Assembly (NCBI GenBank): GCA_023091665.1
Contig: JALJCQ010000019.1
Location: 682,001-746,000, forward strand
Source of the DNA: Pythium myriotylum
Taxonomy: Eukaryota; Oomycota; Peronosporomycetes; Pythiales; Pythiaceae
Direction of reading: 5' to 3'
DNA: 64,000 nucleotides
Made by a program: the position numbers and the translations under genes. Positions 31,215 through 42,387 of this stretch are shown piece by piece. How positions within the stretch are numbered: position 1 is the first letter of the stretch; each line of letters begins with the position of its first letter. The notes under the pieces are model-generated. The model was not told the DNA's origin. It saw only the letters and a list, made by a program, of their open reading frames with translations, and did not search any database.

Positions 31215-33654
31215 ATGACGAGCCTCAAGCGAGACTCGAGTGTGCATCCTCATGCCAGACCAAGAGGATTCACCAAAGACGTCCGACAGCAGAGAGCAAA
31301 CCGCATCTTCACGGTCCTCGTGCTGCTTGGTGAATTGTCCTGCTTGCTGTGGCTCGTCTGGATCTTGGCGCTCACAGCAAACCCCACGGCCATGGTGAAC
31401 AAGCTCATGGACACGGAAGACTTCGACGACGGCACGTTCTGGCTCCTGAGCACCGCACCCCGCGCTGTCGTCCTCGTTGGAGTGGTAGGGTTGGCATGCG
31501 TTGGTATCGCCTACATTGTTTGTATGGGGAGAGGTTTGTCGTTGATGAAACGTGGGCGAGCTGTCAGCCCAAGTGGCCGGTCCGAGTCGGCGTTCGAGAG
31601 TCTTCGCGCCAGAGTTGTCAATGCCACCGACGCGCTCGTTCCTGAGAAGTCGGTCTCATTCCTACGCACAGCGAGCCGCAATCTCACTGAGATGCTTGAT
31701 AAAGAGAGCAAGATGCATCAGCATATCGTAGGGCGCCACCTTGTCTCTTTTGGGAAGTGAGTTGGAGTATTCCACTGACATGGATCGTTGCGGTTAGGCA
31801 TCAGGACTGAAGATTGTGGAGATTCTCTGCCAGTGTGTGGTGCTCACCCAGGCTCTTGAGGACGGGATGCCGATTGCTCTTTGCGTACTGCTGGGGGCGA
31901 TTGTAGTAGCAAATGCGGCCATGAGTTGCGTGTTTGCCATCCTGCCGTCCGAAAACATGGGCCGCATCCACCTCTTTGTGGATGCCAGGTACGGCTGTGC
32001 TCGAAATATTCCTCGTTGGGCGACCTCAAACACGTATGGTGCAGTTTTGACTTAGCGATCGCGGTGGGGTCTCCGTTCGTGTCGTTGAGATACGCCAAGA
32101 ATGCGTTTAACTTCGACCGTTCAACTTTTGCTCTTAACCAGAAAATATTCCCGCCCGGGGTCTTCGAGACAATTGCCAACGTCATCGCTGACCCGGTCCG
32201 TGTGGAGATGATCCGCCATGTGCTCGACTCGCTTCGAATAAATTCTGCCCTCAAGGTCATCACGTGCGTGGGTATGAATGCGGCTCTTTGTCGACGGTGG
32301 TTCCAGCTCACGACGCTTTTAGAGAAGCAGTACACTCGAGTAAAACAGTACCCGAACGTGTATCCTCGAAGAAACCGCTTCTACGCGGCAATTTACGGCT
32401 TGCTGTTTGTCATGATTGCCGTATGCACTGAGGAAAGCATGCGGACATCCCAGCAGGCGTGCGCCATGCATCCTGAGTGCGTCCAATACGCCCATCGGTG
32501 GATTTATGGCCGTGAAAGCAACGATCAAAGGCGCTGCCCTTGCATCGCCATCATCGATCGCAACCTCAAAGTGGCCAAATTCGACGAGTGGGTCCATCCG
32601 ATGAGCCGCGAATGGAAAGTCGGCCAGCTTGCCGTGTCTGGGTTCTTGCAGACTCTGCAATTAGTGAACCGTGGACTCGAGACGATCCCAGAGGAACTCC
32701 GAGGTTGCACGAACCTAAAACATTTGTATGTCGTTCAGAATGGTAGGCTGCATACCTCTGACTCTGACAGTCGTGCTTACGAACAGGTCTCTGTACTACA
32801 CCAGCACCAAGACTCTACCAGAATGGTTCGGCGAACTGGTGAACATCGAATTCCTGTGAGTCTCTAAATCTCACGTGGTCATATTTTACTGTTGTGGCTT
32901 ATTTATTGTAATTCATCTCCTCAGTCATATTGAAGGTAGAGCAACAGGTGAAACGGCGCAAGAGTCGCTCCGCCGTTTGCCAGCGAACCTTTTCGACAAG
33001 ATGGACAAGCTTCTTTTTCTCCATCTGTCTCAACACTTTCTCTCCGATCTTCCGTCGTTTGACGGCCTTGCTAGTATACAATCAATCACTCTCGTCTCTA
33101 TGGCAAACGTTTTGGCACTCCCAAGTCTGGACAAACTCTACAATCTCGAGCGGCTCCAAGTGCTTTCAATGCCAAGCCTTCGAACGTTGCCACCACTAGA
33201 CAATCTCGTGAAGCTTCGGGCATTGACCATCACGGATCGTGGCGAAGTATGCTGCAACGGCTACTTAGGCAACTGCGACCTCACAAAACCAGCTTGCTCG
33301 TACAGCCGACTTTGGCAGATGCCCGCGGTGGCGCAATGCGTGGGAGTCGACGAAGTCGCGACGCCAGCAACAAAGGCAGCCTTCAACAAGTTTCGAGATT
33401 CGATTTGCCAGTATGTGCTCGACCGAACTCAGGCCGAAGGCTCACCAACACTTAATGAGATGTTGCAGTGCAATGGCACGATGTATCGCCAGTGCGATGT
33501 GCCGGATTATGGTGTGGGCATGTGCTACAACTCGCGCTGGCTGCCTGTGGCGTGCCGTCCAAGTCGCTTTGCCGTCGCAATGCGCCGCCAACAGATCGCC
33601 CTCAAAATTGGCGAGCCATGTGACCCTGAGGTCGAAGCGTGGCTTGGGTGCTGA
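31215..33654 (+). CDS. Multi-span membrane LRR protein, copy 1
   Basis: Five exons: 31215-31727, 31798-31988, 32045-32725, 32787-32855, 32925-33654; 727 residues. All junctions fit GT-AG and the phases (0, 2, 2, 2) match the three other copies. N-terminal membrane helices (LSCLLWLVWILALTA; VVLVGVVGLACVGIAYIV), a hydrophobic hairpin in exon 2 and another span early in exon 3 precede a C-terminal region of leucine-rich repeats (LQTLQLVNRGLETIPEELRG; LRRLPANLFDKMDKL). A cysteine-rich cap follows (VCCNGYLGNCDL; CNGTMYRQC) ending in WLGC. No kinase is present. It looks like a surface receptor-like protein; ligand and role unknown. The family is not one I can name. Confidence 0.72.
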
Positions 33655-34501
33655 ACGAGAAGCAGGATCAGTCGCCAGCGGCGGTCATCGCCAATATATG
33701 CTTCGTTTCTACGCTTGGTACGCGATTCTCTCAGCCCAGAAGAGACAAAAGGAGCGAGATCTCGCGAGCAACGGCAGCAGACTTGGACCTCTCTGTCGAC
33801 TGATCCTGTCACAGCCGTGAAGGCCCACCCTCGACGGTCTCTGCTTTAGCACGGGCGCCGAATTGCGCGGCCTTGGGCGTGCATGCATGCAGCCTCGAGA
33901 GACTCGTCATGCCGTGTGGAGATTAGGTACAGTATCGATCCTTTGTTCATCATTTGGTGTCTTCTTGAATGCGCAGTCTGGTGATGCGACGTCATGTCGA
34001 GAACCGAACCGGATCCTTCCTGCATCAATCAGCTGCACGACACGACGCTAGTCAACAATACTCGGATTTCAACAATTGCGATTCGCCACCTGTTGACGAG
34101 GAGCTCCGCTGACCAACTAGTCGACAATACGATCTGGTGGTCCAGGACCCACCAAGACGAATCGATAGGCTCGAAGGACATTGAGGTCCCTCCCCAACGA
34201 CAGCAGTCACTGCGTACAGTATGCACCTACACTTGGTTGCAACGTGAGACTCGAAAATGCCTCCCATGAGCAAACCCTACCAGGGAGGAGGGGCCTTTCT
34301 ATGCACAATCGGACAGGTCCACTCATCCGATGAGCAGCTCTTCTCCGACGGAATTCTGCTGCCGCAATTGTTGACAGCACGGTCTCACCCATGGCGACGG
34401 CGGTGATGGATGACCCCGACGCCCACAAGCGACTCATCCCGACAGGATTGCCCCTCGCTCACTCCGACTAAGCTCACTTTGCGATCCTCTCTACGAGAGC
34501 C
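33655..34501. other. Intergenic, nothing recognised
   Basis: About 850 bp between LRR copy 1 and the ferric-reductase gene. Only short, biased-free frames on both strands. No repeat or RNA gene seen. Confidence 0.4.
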
Positions 34502-36829
34502 ATGGGAGAAACCTTCGTCGCCCTCAAGACACCGCCCACGGGCCCGACGCTCGCGCCGCCCACCGCTGCCGCCTCGACGCTCGCGACGGCGCTGCGCATC
34601 GGCGCGCTGCTCGCCATGGGCGTCTTCATCTTCGGCAACATCGCCACGTGGGCACCGCTCTACGAAGCGCACATGATCAACACGATCACGTCCTGGTGGA
34701 ACGGCTACCCGCACGGCGACACGGGCAGCTCGCACCCGGGCCACGCTGGCAGCATCATGGACACGGGCGTCCAGCGTGACATCTGGCACACGGGCCACAC
34801 GGAGATGGTGCGCCCGACGTTCCTCTTCCTCTTCTGCATGCTGCCGTTCTTCCTCGGCGTGCTGATGATCGAGGCGCTGCACCTCGTGGCGCCCGCGCGC
34901 CGCGTGACAGCGTCGCTCTTCTGGAAGACCTCGATGCTGCTGCGTCGCAAGCCGTGGATCCCGTTCCTGGGCGTCTCGCGCTTTACGATCGGCGAGTGGA
35001 TCTTTGGCGTCGTCTTCGTGCTTGGTGGCAACGCGCTTTGCTTCTGGTACGAATGGGATCGACGCATCAAGGCGGCCAAGACGTCCAAGATCCTGACGAC
35101 GACCAAGTACTGGAACATCATTGGTATCAGCTTTGCCTACGTTGCGATCTACAACATGGCGTTCCTGCTGCTTCCCGTGACACGCAACTCGGTCTGGATG
35201 GAGTTCTTCAACGTCTCATACGCCAACGGCGTCAAGTTCCACCGCTGGGTCGGCTTCGCGACTGTCATCACCACGGTCATCCACATGATCGGCTACTGGG
35301 TCAAGTGGGTGCGTGACGGCACGTGGCAGAAGTACCAACTGCCGTGCACAAGCTGCGACATCACGGTCGATCCGGCCGGGTACTACCCGTGGTTCAACAC
35401 GTTTGGCTTCATCTCGACCCTGGCCATGGTGCTAATGATCCCGACGTCGTTGCCGGTTGTGCGCCGCAAGCTCTACGAGTGGTTCTACATTTCACACTGG
35501 GTGCTCTTCATCATCTCGTTCTTCTTCGCGATCCTCCACTGGGGCCAGATCATCTGGTGGATCTTGCCAGCGGGCCTTCTCTTCTTCATCAGCCGCGCGG
35601 CCTCTAGCTGGAATGCCTTCTCGCCCGTGACTGTGCTCAGCCTGACCGTCATCGGTGATGCAGCAAGCGGCGAGATTGTCAGCCTCGTAGTCAAGCGAGA
35701 GGCTAGCGACAAGTATGACTACAAGGTTGGTCAGTTCGTTTACATCAACGTCCCACAACTCTCCAAGCTCCAGTGGCATGCGCTGACGATCGCGTCATCG
35801 CCAAGAACCAGTGCAACGCAACTCACGCTGTTGATCAAGCCCATCGGCGAGTGGTCACAGCAGCTCATTGCATTTGCGAAAGAGTGCGAAGCTACTCAAC
35901 AGGCCCCGGTCGTGTACATGGACGGCTTCTACGGCTCGTCGCTTGAGTTGTATGACGAGTACCCAACGCTCAGTCTTGTGGGCGGTGGCATTGGTGTCAC
36001 GCCGTTGCTTGCGATCCTCGAAGACATCGCGGCTAAGGTCTCGGCTTCAGGTGGTGTGTGGACACAGCCACGCGTCGTATTCACGCTTGCGTTCCGTGAG
36101 TTGTCGTTGCTTCGCTCGGTCGCGCCAGTGGTGCTCAAGCTAAAGGAACTCGATCCTTCTGGACAGTTCTTCCAGACTCGACTCTTCGGAACTAAGCAGC
36201 CGTCGGATGCCGCGCTTGATGAGCCTCTCGTGAGCTCAAACGCAAAGAAGTCACCGTCTTCGTCCTTGCCTGCCTCGCGTGCTTTCGTCGAGCCACTGCG
36301 GTCGAGTGCCTCGTTGCGCTTCTCGCTTTTCATCGCAATCTACGCTATCGGTATCTTCGTGGTCGCGGCTGCCCGCTGGGGTAACGGCGCCGTTCAGGGC
36401 GACAACCACCCGCAGCTTTGGCCGCTGCAGCGCTCGTTCGAGGCAGTCATCTTCTCCGCTACCATCGCGGTCGCCTACGCGTTTATCTGGTACGAGCACA
36501 TCGTGACGCGTCGACGTGGAAACGCGTCGCTGGCTGCATCGCCAGCAGTGCAGTCAGAGGCGTTCGATCTGGCTACCACGGTCGAAGATGTCCACTCCAT
36601 GCGGGACCTTGCCACTCGCCTAGGTGTCGTATTCGGCCAGCGCCCGGACATGGAGGCTGTGCTGAGAGATGTTCTATCCATCCATAAGACCAGCGAGCGC
36701 TCGACACTGCATTCGTCCGTGGGCGTGATGGTCTCGGGCCCGGAGACACTCAAAGACGCCACTAACGAGGCGGTCGTGGCTCTCGGCCGCAGCCACTTCG
36801 ATGTCCACGAGGAGGAGTTCGAGTTGTAG
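34502..36829 (+). CDS. Ferric-chelate reductase / NOX-family oxidoreductase
   Basis: Single exon, 775 residues from ATG 34502. At least eight hydrophobic spans. The ferric-reductase transmembrane core has paired histidines for two haems (KFHRWVGF and TVIHMIGYWV; ISHWVLF and ILHWG). A FAD-binding block (WHALTIASSP) and an NADPH-binding block (GGGIGVTPLLAIL) follow in the cytosolic half, and two extra membrane helices lie near 620-690. This order is the FRO-type plan of plants and algae: electrons from NADPH cross the membrane to reduce Fe(III) chelates or oxygen. It sits between copies 1 and 2 of the LRR cluster; no functional link is evident. Confidence 0.85.
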   Translation: MGETFVALKTPPTGPTLAPPTAAASTLATALRIGALLAMGVFIFGNIATWAPLYEAHMINTITSWWNGYPHGDTGSSHPGHAGSIMDTGVQRDIWHTGHTEMVRPTFLFLFCMLPFFLGVLMIEALHLVAPARRVTASLFWKTSMLLRRKPWIPFLGVSRFTIGEWIFGVVFVLGGNALCFWYEWDRRIKAAKTSKILTTTKYWNIIGISFAYVAIYNMAFLLLPVTRNSVWMEFFNVSYANGVKFHRWVGFATVITTVIHMIGYWVKWVRDGTWQKYQLPCTSCDITVDPAGYYPWFNTFGFISTLAMVLMIPTSLPVVRRKLYEWFYISHWVLFIISFFFAILHWGQIIWWILPAGLLFFISRAASSWNAFSPVTVLSLTVIGDAASGEIVSLVVKREASDKYDYKVGQFVYINVPQLSKLQWHALTIASSPRTSATQLTLLIKPIGEWSQQLIAFAKECEATQQAPVVYMDGFYGSSLELYDEYPTLSLVGGGIGVTPLLAILEDIAAKVSASGGVWTQPRVVFTLAFRELSLLRSVAPVVLKLKELDPSGQFFQTRLFGTKQPSDAALDEPLVSSNAKKSPSSSLPASRAFVEPLRSSASLRFSLFIAIYAIGIFVVAAARWGNGAVQGDNHPQLWPLQRSFEAVIFSATIAVAYAFIWYEHIVTRRRGNASLAASPAVQSEAFDLATTVEDVHSMRDLATRLGVVFGQRPDMEAVLRDVLSIHKTSERSTLHSSVGVMVSGPETLKDATNEAVVALGRSHFDVHEEEFEL

Positions 36830-37242
36830 ATGGGAATAATGCAGTCATAACATAGATACTCGAGTCAAGAATCCAAATTGTCAATCCATTCCGAATGTAT
36901 TGATTGATCATAATAATTGAGATAGGTTTCTCTTCATTTGTTCGACATGTTTTGGCCTTCATGGCACCGTCAGCTGTGGGAATCGTGGAGCTCTGAAAAG
37001 GAGAAGAACCGTTAAGATCATGTTTGCGAGATGGCCAGATCTAACGCTACCATCAACAGGCGAGATAGGAGTGTTTTGATGATTTTTATGAAGCGTGTCT
37101 GCGCAGAATTCTTGTCCAAATTTATCGGCCAAAACTAGCTGCACCGATCCGATTGGCACGAATTTTAAGCATTTGTAGCCATCGTATGGTGGAATCTGAG
37201 ATCTCTTTTCCACTCCTCTCCTGCTTCTCTGCGTTCGCATAT
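36830..37242. other. Intergenic, nothing recognised
   Basis: About 410 AT-rich bases between the reductase gene and the start of the disrupted LRR copy 2. A short palindromic AT stretch around 36898-36920. No gene. Confidence 0.4.
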
Positions 37243-37506
37243 ATGACCGCCCGTGTCATGGCGAACGATGCCTGCTCAAGGAGACAGGATAGGCCATGCG
37301 AACGAATTGAAGAAAAGGCACGAACCTGGAGTCTTGCTGGCGCCGACAAGACCGCTTACAGGTCACATCGGTCCAACCAACTGCTCACATGGTTTACACT
37401 CCTGCTCGTGATATATTCTTTCGTCTGGAATTTTTGTACAATGGCTCTGACAGCAGCGCCAACGCTCGTGTCGAACTATGTGATGGGAACGTAAGATCGT
37501 GACGGC

Positions 37507-37515
37507 GGAGGCTTC
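37507..37515. repeat. Target-site duplication, left copy
   Basis: GGAGGCTTC, repeated exactly at 39534-39542 on the other side of the transposon. The preceding C is also shared, so 10 bp is possible. Confidence 0.8.
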
Positions 37516-39533
37516 GGAAGCGTCTAAAACAGGTCAATTTGTGGGTCAGGTCAGCGTCTTTTCTATGCACGCATCCGCTTGGTCAGGCAACAGGTCACGT
37601 CGAGCCACGTGACCAATGCTCACTGTCACTGCCGAGGTCAGACTTTTGACGCCGAAACAGACTTTCCACAGTCGAATAACCAACAAACCAATCAAACAAG
37701 AACAGGGGTCGACCTGCCGGCCAAGGAGGTCGCGCCCTCCCGAGTGCACGCGTTCGGCTGTGAGTCACGGCAACAGCGCGGCTCGCGCTCGCGCGTGGCC
37801 GAAAGTCACCCCGGCCGCGGGTAGCGATGGCGCGACCTCTGTCTGACGCCTTTGTGGGTGGTCGCGCTCGCGCGAGGCCTTGCGCCATCGCCGCCGCACA
37901 AGCTCGGGCAGCAGACCACCAGGCGTTGCGCCTCGTCGTTGGCCACCCGAGAGAGCTCTGTGCGCAACTGCTGCCGCCGGCACTGCGTCTGGAAGCAGCG
38001 AGCTATTCGGGCGGTTTGTCCGCCAACTGTGGTCGGCGGCCGTGGCGCTTCGTGTCCTCATCGGCCTCGCAGCAGAGCCTGGGCGCTTTGTGCTCTTGGA
38101 GTGTGGAGTGGCGCGCTAAATAGAGCCTGCGCGCGAGCCTTAACACTCGTTGTTGACAGCAATGCGTTAGATGTGTTTGCACAGTTTGGCTGGCGACACT
38201 ATTGAGTCCTAAATGAAGTATGTGGAGCGCAGCAGGAAACCTGTTAGGATTCATTGTGACAAACTCAACAGACCCCACTTAATCCATCATCATCATGCTG
38301 GCCTCAGTTGCGTAAGTTCGTTCTCGCATGCGCCAGCGCCGTCGCTCAAGCAAGCGTTCCTCCGTTGCGGTCGGTTGGATGTGGGAGTCACGCTCTTCGC
38401 GTCGCGTCACCATGCTAGGTCAGGCGCTATTGAACGGATGCGAACTTGAGGACAGCGAGCCCATGTCAATCGTGCTATCCAAAGCGCCCTCCGCCATTGT
38501 GTGCAGTTGCCCCTGCATACGGAAGACCTATTCTTAGTGACGGACCATATGACAGCAGCGGCAGACCTGACAGTAACCCCGCCGACCCGGGTTGAGCTCA
38601 CCTAAAGGCTGCGTAAAACTTCGTCGAGCGTAACTTTTGGTGAAGGAGACTTCGCTGACACACCGTGTCCGTCCAAGCGCGACAAGGACAAGGGCAGCAA
38701 GGGCAGGGCAGCGGGGACTCTGGCTCGTGGTCGTCAGTTTTGACCTCAGCTTCTGCTTCCGCTCCTGCTCCACATCCGGCTTCAAGCGGAGTGGAGGCGA
38801 GATCCCGAGCGCGCCTTCACCGCCGGATTGACTGCGCCTTTAGTGACGGACCGGCACCATGGACGTTGGGCACTCCTGCTCCAGAGCCAGCGCCGGCTCC
38901 GGCTCTGGTATCGGGCAACAGCACCCCGACTGTGCAGCAGTGTGAGGAGCACAGCTATATCTCTGCCCTGGCGCCTTCTCGGAACTTGATCTCTCCCCTC
39001 ACGTCGGATACCGGCGGCCAAGTCCGTCGGCTTACCGCCTCCAAGATCTCCAGGCTTGCCCTCTGGCACCTGGGATCGTAAGCCTACCCACAACTTACTC
39101 CACGTGTCCGCGTGATGCATTGGTGGGGCGTCATACGCCGCTGGAAATGCTATCACCGCGATAAAAAAACGAGATCGATCTGATCGCAATCTCTAACACC
39201 ATGCCGCCAATAGTCTTTTGATGCGTCCCACCCGTCGCTGGAGAACGATCGAAAGGGTCTCATGAGCCATCTGCACCTGACGACATGCGCGGGCTTTCGG
39301 CCCACGAAATGCACGACAATGATGAGAATGACTCAGATCGCAGTGGGGACTCCTCAACCAAGATGATGTTAACTAAATACCTAATGCACTTTGTGAACGA
39401 TTTGTCCTTCGCTCGCCCAATAAATTAGTATGTTTCTGCGCCTGACCACCAAGTGACCGAGGCCCCACAGGTCACGCCCTGCACATAGAAAAGACGCTGA
39501 CCTGACCATCAAATTGACCTGTTTTAGTCGCAA
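37516..39533. mobile_element. Non-autonomous Mutator-like DNA transposon
   Basis: A 2018-bp element whose ends are inverted repeats. After GG..GCG the left end reads CTAAAACAGGTCAATTTG, and the right end carries the same in reverse complement; similarity continues through GGTCAGGTCAGCGTC for about 50 bp. It is flanked by a 9-bp direct repeat GGAGGCTTC at 37507-37515 and 39534-39542, and excising the element plus one copy restores the reading GGFWRLAP expected from paralogues. A 9-bp duplication and long inverted ends fit the Mutator superfamily. No transposase is encoded. The interior holds a Ser/Ala/Pro-rich open stretch (38660-39080) that might be captured host sequence. Confidence 0.82.
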
Positions 39534-39542
39534 CCGGAGGCT
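39534..39542. repeat. Target-site duplication, right copy
   Basis: GGAGGCTTC, matching 37507-37515; exon 1 of the disrupted LRR gene resumes immediately after. Confidence 0.8.
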
Positions 39543-40420
39543 TCTGGCGCTTAGCGCCTGCGTCATACAGTGTGGCACAAATGGGTATCATGGGACTCTG
39601 CTTTGCTAGCGTTGGGTACGTTGTCCTCGGATGGAGGCTGGTGTGGCTGTTGGTGTCTACCAGCGGCGTGAATGTCAACCGTTTCGCCCGCATCAGTGCC
39701 AACGTTGACTGTCATGCTAAGGCTACAGGGCATGCCGAACACAAGCATCGAAGCAGCGAGCAGTCATCTGTTACAGGGTATCACAAACCGCATCAGTGGG
39801 GTGGCCGCAGACTTGATAAAGTGCGAGGCGTCAACGAGAACCGCGTGGTACGTCTCGTAGTAGAAGACATCAAGTTATTCGGTCCGGCGTAACACTTCGC
39901 CTTGATTTTACTAGCGCACGGGAATCAAGTGTGTGGAAATGTTTGTCCAATTCGTGCTCCTCGTTCCGTTGATGGACCAAGGGCTGCCAGTTCTGCTCAT
40001 CACCGTCTTTGCGACAATTGTCTCAATCAATGCAGCTACCGGATCGCTCATCTTCACTACGCCATACGATAACGTCGGCCGCGTCCAGATCTTTTTCGAG
40101 CTCTCGTACGTCACTGGATTGCATTATCGTTCCGGTCATTTTTACTGATTTGCTAATTGCGGAGGTTTGATTTCCTCGTCGTCATCGTGATCCCGATCCT
40201 CGTTGTCACCTATACATGTAGCTCATTTACGTTCAGTCAAGAGGCCATGCAGATCAACAACCAGTCTTTCCCACTTGGATTCATTGAGAGATATCCGGCG
40301 GTTGTTGCTAACCCGATCGAGATTGAGAGCATCAGAGGGACACTCGACTCGCTGCGGATTAATTCGGTGCTGAAGGTCTTCACACGAGTGGGTATTCACA
40401 TTTCTCTAATCAGACGACTC

Positions 40421-41127
40421 AACCGGGATCCGGACACGCCGCCCCACGCAACGGGCGTCATCAACCGCTTCAGAAGCCTCCTCACCACGACCGAGGAGTC
40501 GGCAGCACACATTGCCGAGCTCGCGGAGCCAGCGTGTGTGCTCCTCTTCGGCGGGTCCCCCGGGGGCTCGCCAGGACCACGCGGCGTCGGTACACTCATC
40601 GTGGCACCATCGGACGTGGATCCCGCACACGCCGTACAATGGAGCGCGGCCACTTGGCTTGCAGAGCCCACAACGACGCAACACCAAGCGAGCTACCAAG
40701 AGCTCATCGAAGGACTACGAGCGGCGGTGGACAACGGCTGGCACGGCCTCACAGTTCTTGGCGACAGCAAACTCATCCTCCGGCAACTGCGCGACTACGG
40801 GCCGCCCAAGAACGACGCTCTCAGACGGCTGTACCACACGGCTCGACGACTCGCCGACATAGTCGGCGTACGCCTCTGGCGCCATCAGCTCAAGGCCCAT
40901 CACACCATGGTGGGAGCCCTGGCAACCCACGCGACGGGCACAAGACAATCGAGTCACGCCCGTCACCCCACTGGTCAAGTCTGCCACGCAGACTTACCAC
41001 GGCTCGCGCCCTCTGACTTATAGCCCTGGCTCTCTAGTCAGGGTAACGAAACATGAGACGGCACAGAGCCCCAGCTATTAGAGTACATTTAATGCGCTCA
41101 ATAGACTTCACCTTCATCATCATCAAT
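40421..41127 (+). mobile_element. Retroelement remnant with RNase H domain
   Basis: Open frame continuing from LRR exon 3 into about 200 foreign residues ending at a TAG near 41022. It has the RNase HI layout: GGSPGGSPGPRGVGTLIV, YQELIEGLRAA, LTVLGDSKLILRQL and a terminal ALATHAT. The Glu and the central Asp of the catalytic set are visible, but the first Asp (usual DGGS, here FGGS) and the last Asp (here MVGAL) are replaced by Gly, so it is likely inactive. Such a domain sits at the C-terminus of several LINE and LTR polymerases; no reverse transcriptase is left here. A CCCTGGCT...AGTCAGGG hairpin follows at 41024-41044. Confidence 0.75.
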
Positions 41128-42387
41128 CTTGCTTGCCAATCGCACCCCGAGTGTGTCCAGATTGCTCGACATTGGGTCGCAGACTACAAGAACGTTGACC
41201 TTGGCCGATGTCCGTGCTTGGCGCTTATCGACAGAAATATCGCCGTAGCCTCCTACGAAGAATGGGTGACGCCAGTTGAGCGCGTGGAGAAGGTAGCACA
41301 TCTGGCGACGACGGGATACTTACAAACACTTCAACTCGTGAATCGTGGGCTGACATATTTTCCTCAAGAACTTCGACGTTGTCGCAACCTCAAGCACATG
41401 TGCGTTCTATATTGATGCCTTCGTAAGGTGTCTCTCGAGTCTGATCGCAATTGCCCATCAGATCATTATACTACACTGGTACGCTCGAAATGCCTGTCTG
41501 GTTTGGAGATTTCACGAATCTCGAGTTCCTGTGAGTGGGATGAACCCTTGAAATGTTTCTGCGCGCTCACGCTTATTACTAGGCACATCGAAGCGAAAGG
41601 GATGGAAAAATCCCTTCAAAGTCTTCCGCATGGTCTCTTCGTCAAGCTCTCCAAGCTTTCGTACATTCACCTCGCTCTTCTTCCTATCGAGAAGCTTCCT
41701 CCACTAAACGGACTCTCTAGTCTGGAATCCTTCACACTTGCAGTTCTTCCCTTCCTCACCGAGATTCCAAGCTTTTCTCACCTTCACAAGCTCGAGTGTT
41801 TGACAGTTGCGAGTCTTCTAGGTGTCAATGTCTTTCCAGATCTCACAAACTCTTCCCGTCTGAATGCACTAGTCACAATCGACCGGGGCGCATTCTGCTG
41901 TAACGGCTTCCTCGGACCCGACCGATGCGACCTCAACCATTCGCTCTGCCGAGTTCACCCGCATTGGGGAACACCCGCAGTCACGGAATGTGTTATAGCT
42001 GATCGCATGGCTACCCCAGCGACACGCAAACTCTTTGATAAATTCAACGGCAGCGCATGTTATGGAGATGCTACTCAGCCGGGGCAAGTTACGTTACCCC
42101 CGACTCCAAGCGCGATGATACAGTGCAATGGGACACTATACCGTGAGTGTCATGTGCCGGGTTACAATGGTTCCGCCATGTGTTATAACGCGCGGTGGAT
42201 GGCGGTGGCGTGTGATCCAAATCCATTTGCGATTCGCATGCGGCGTCTACAAATTGCCGAGGGTGTTGGTGAGCGATGTAGCTCCGAGTACGAGGCATGG
42301 TTAGGATGCAGGAAGTAGATACTCGCGTCTTCCACTGTCAATTTTAGCTGTGAAAGGGATCTTCTAGTCAAGCTCTGGAAAGACGTC

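Larger units (their letters stand above)
37243..42318 (+). pseudogene. Membrane LRR protein copy 2, disrupted
   Basis: Fragments of the same five-exon gene as copies 1, 3 and 4. Exon 1 is 37243-37515 plus 39543-39847, split by a DNA transposon. Exon 2 is 39915-40105 (191 nt, as in all copies). Exon 3 begins at 40165, is interrupted by retroelement sequence from about 40421, and resumes at about 41128 to 41399. Exon 4 is 41462-41530 (69 nt, as in all copies) and exon 5 is 41583-42318. Lesions: TAA at 37495-37497 where paralogues have Ser, the transposon, the RNase H insertion replacing about 55 residues, and an apparent frameshift around 39720-39780. Exons 4-5 remain open and could be expressed as a fragment. 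Confidence 0.8.
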
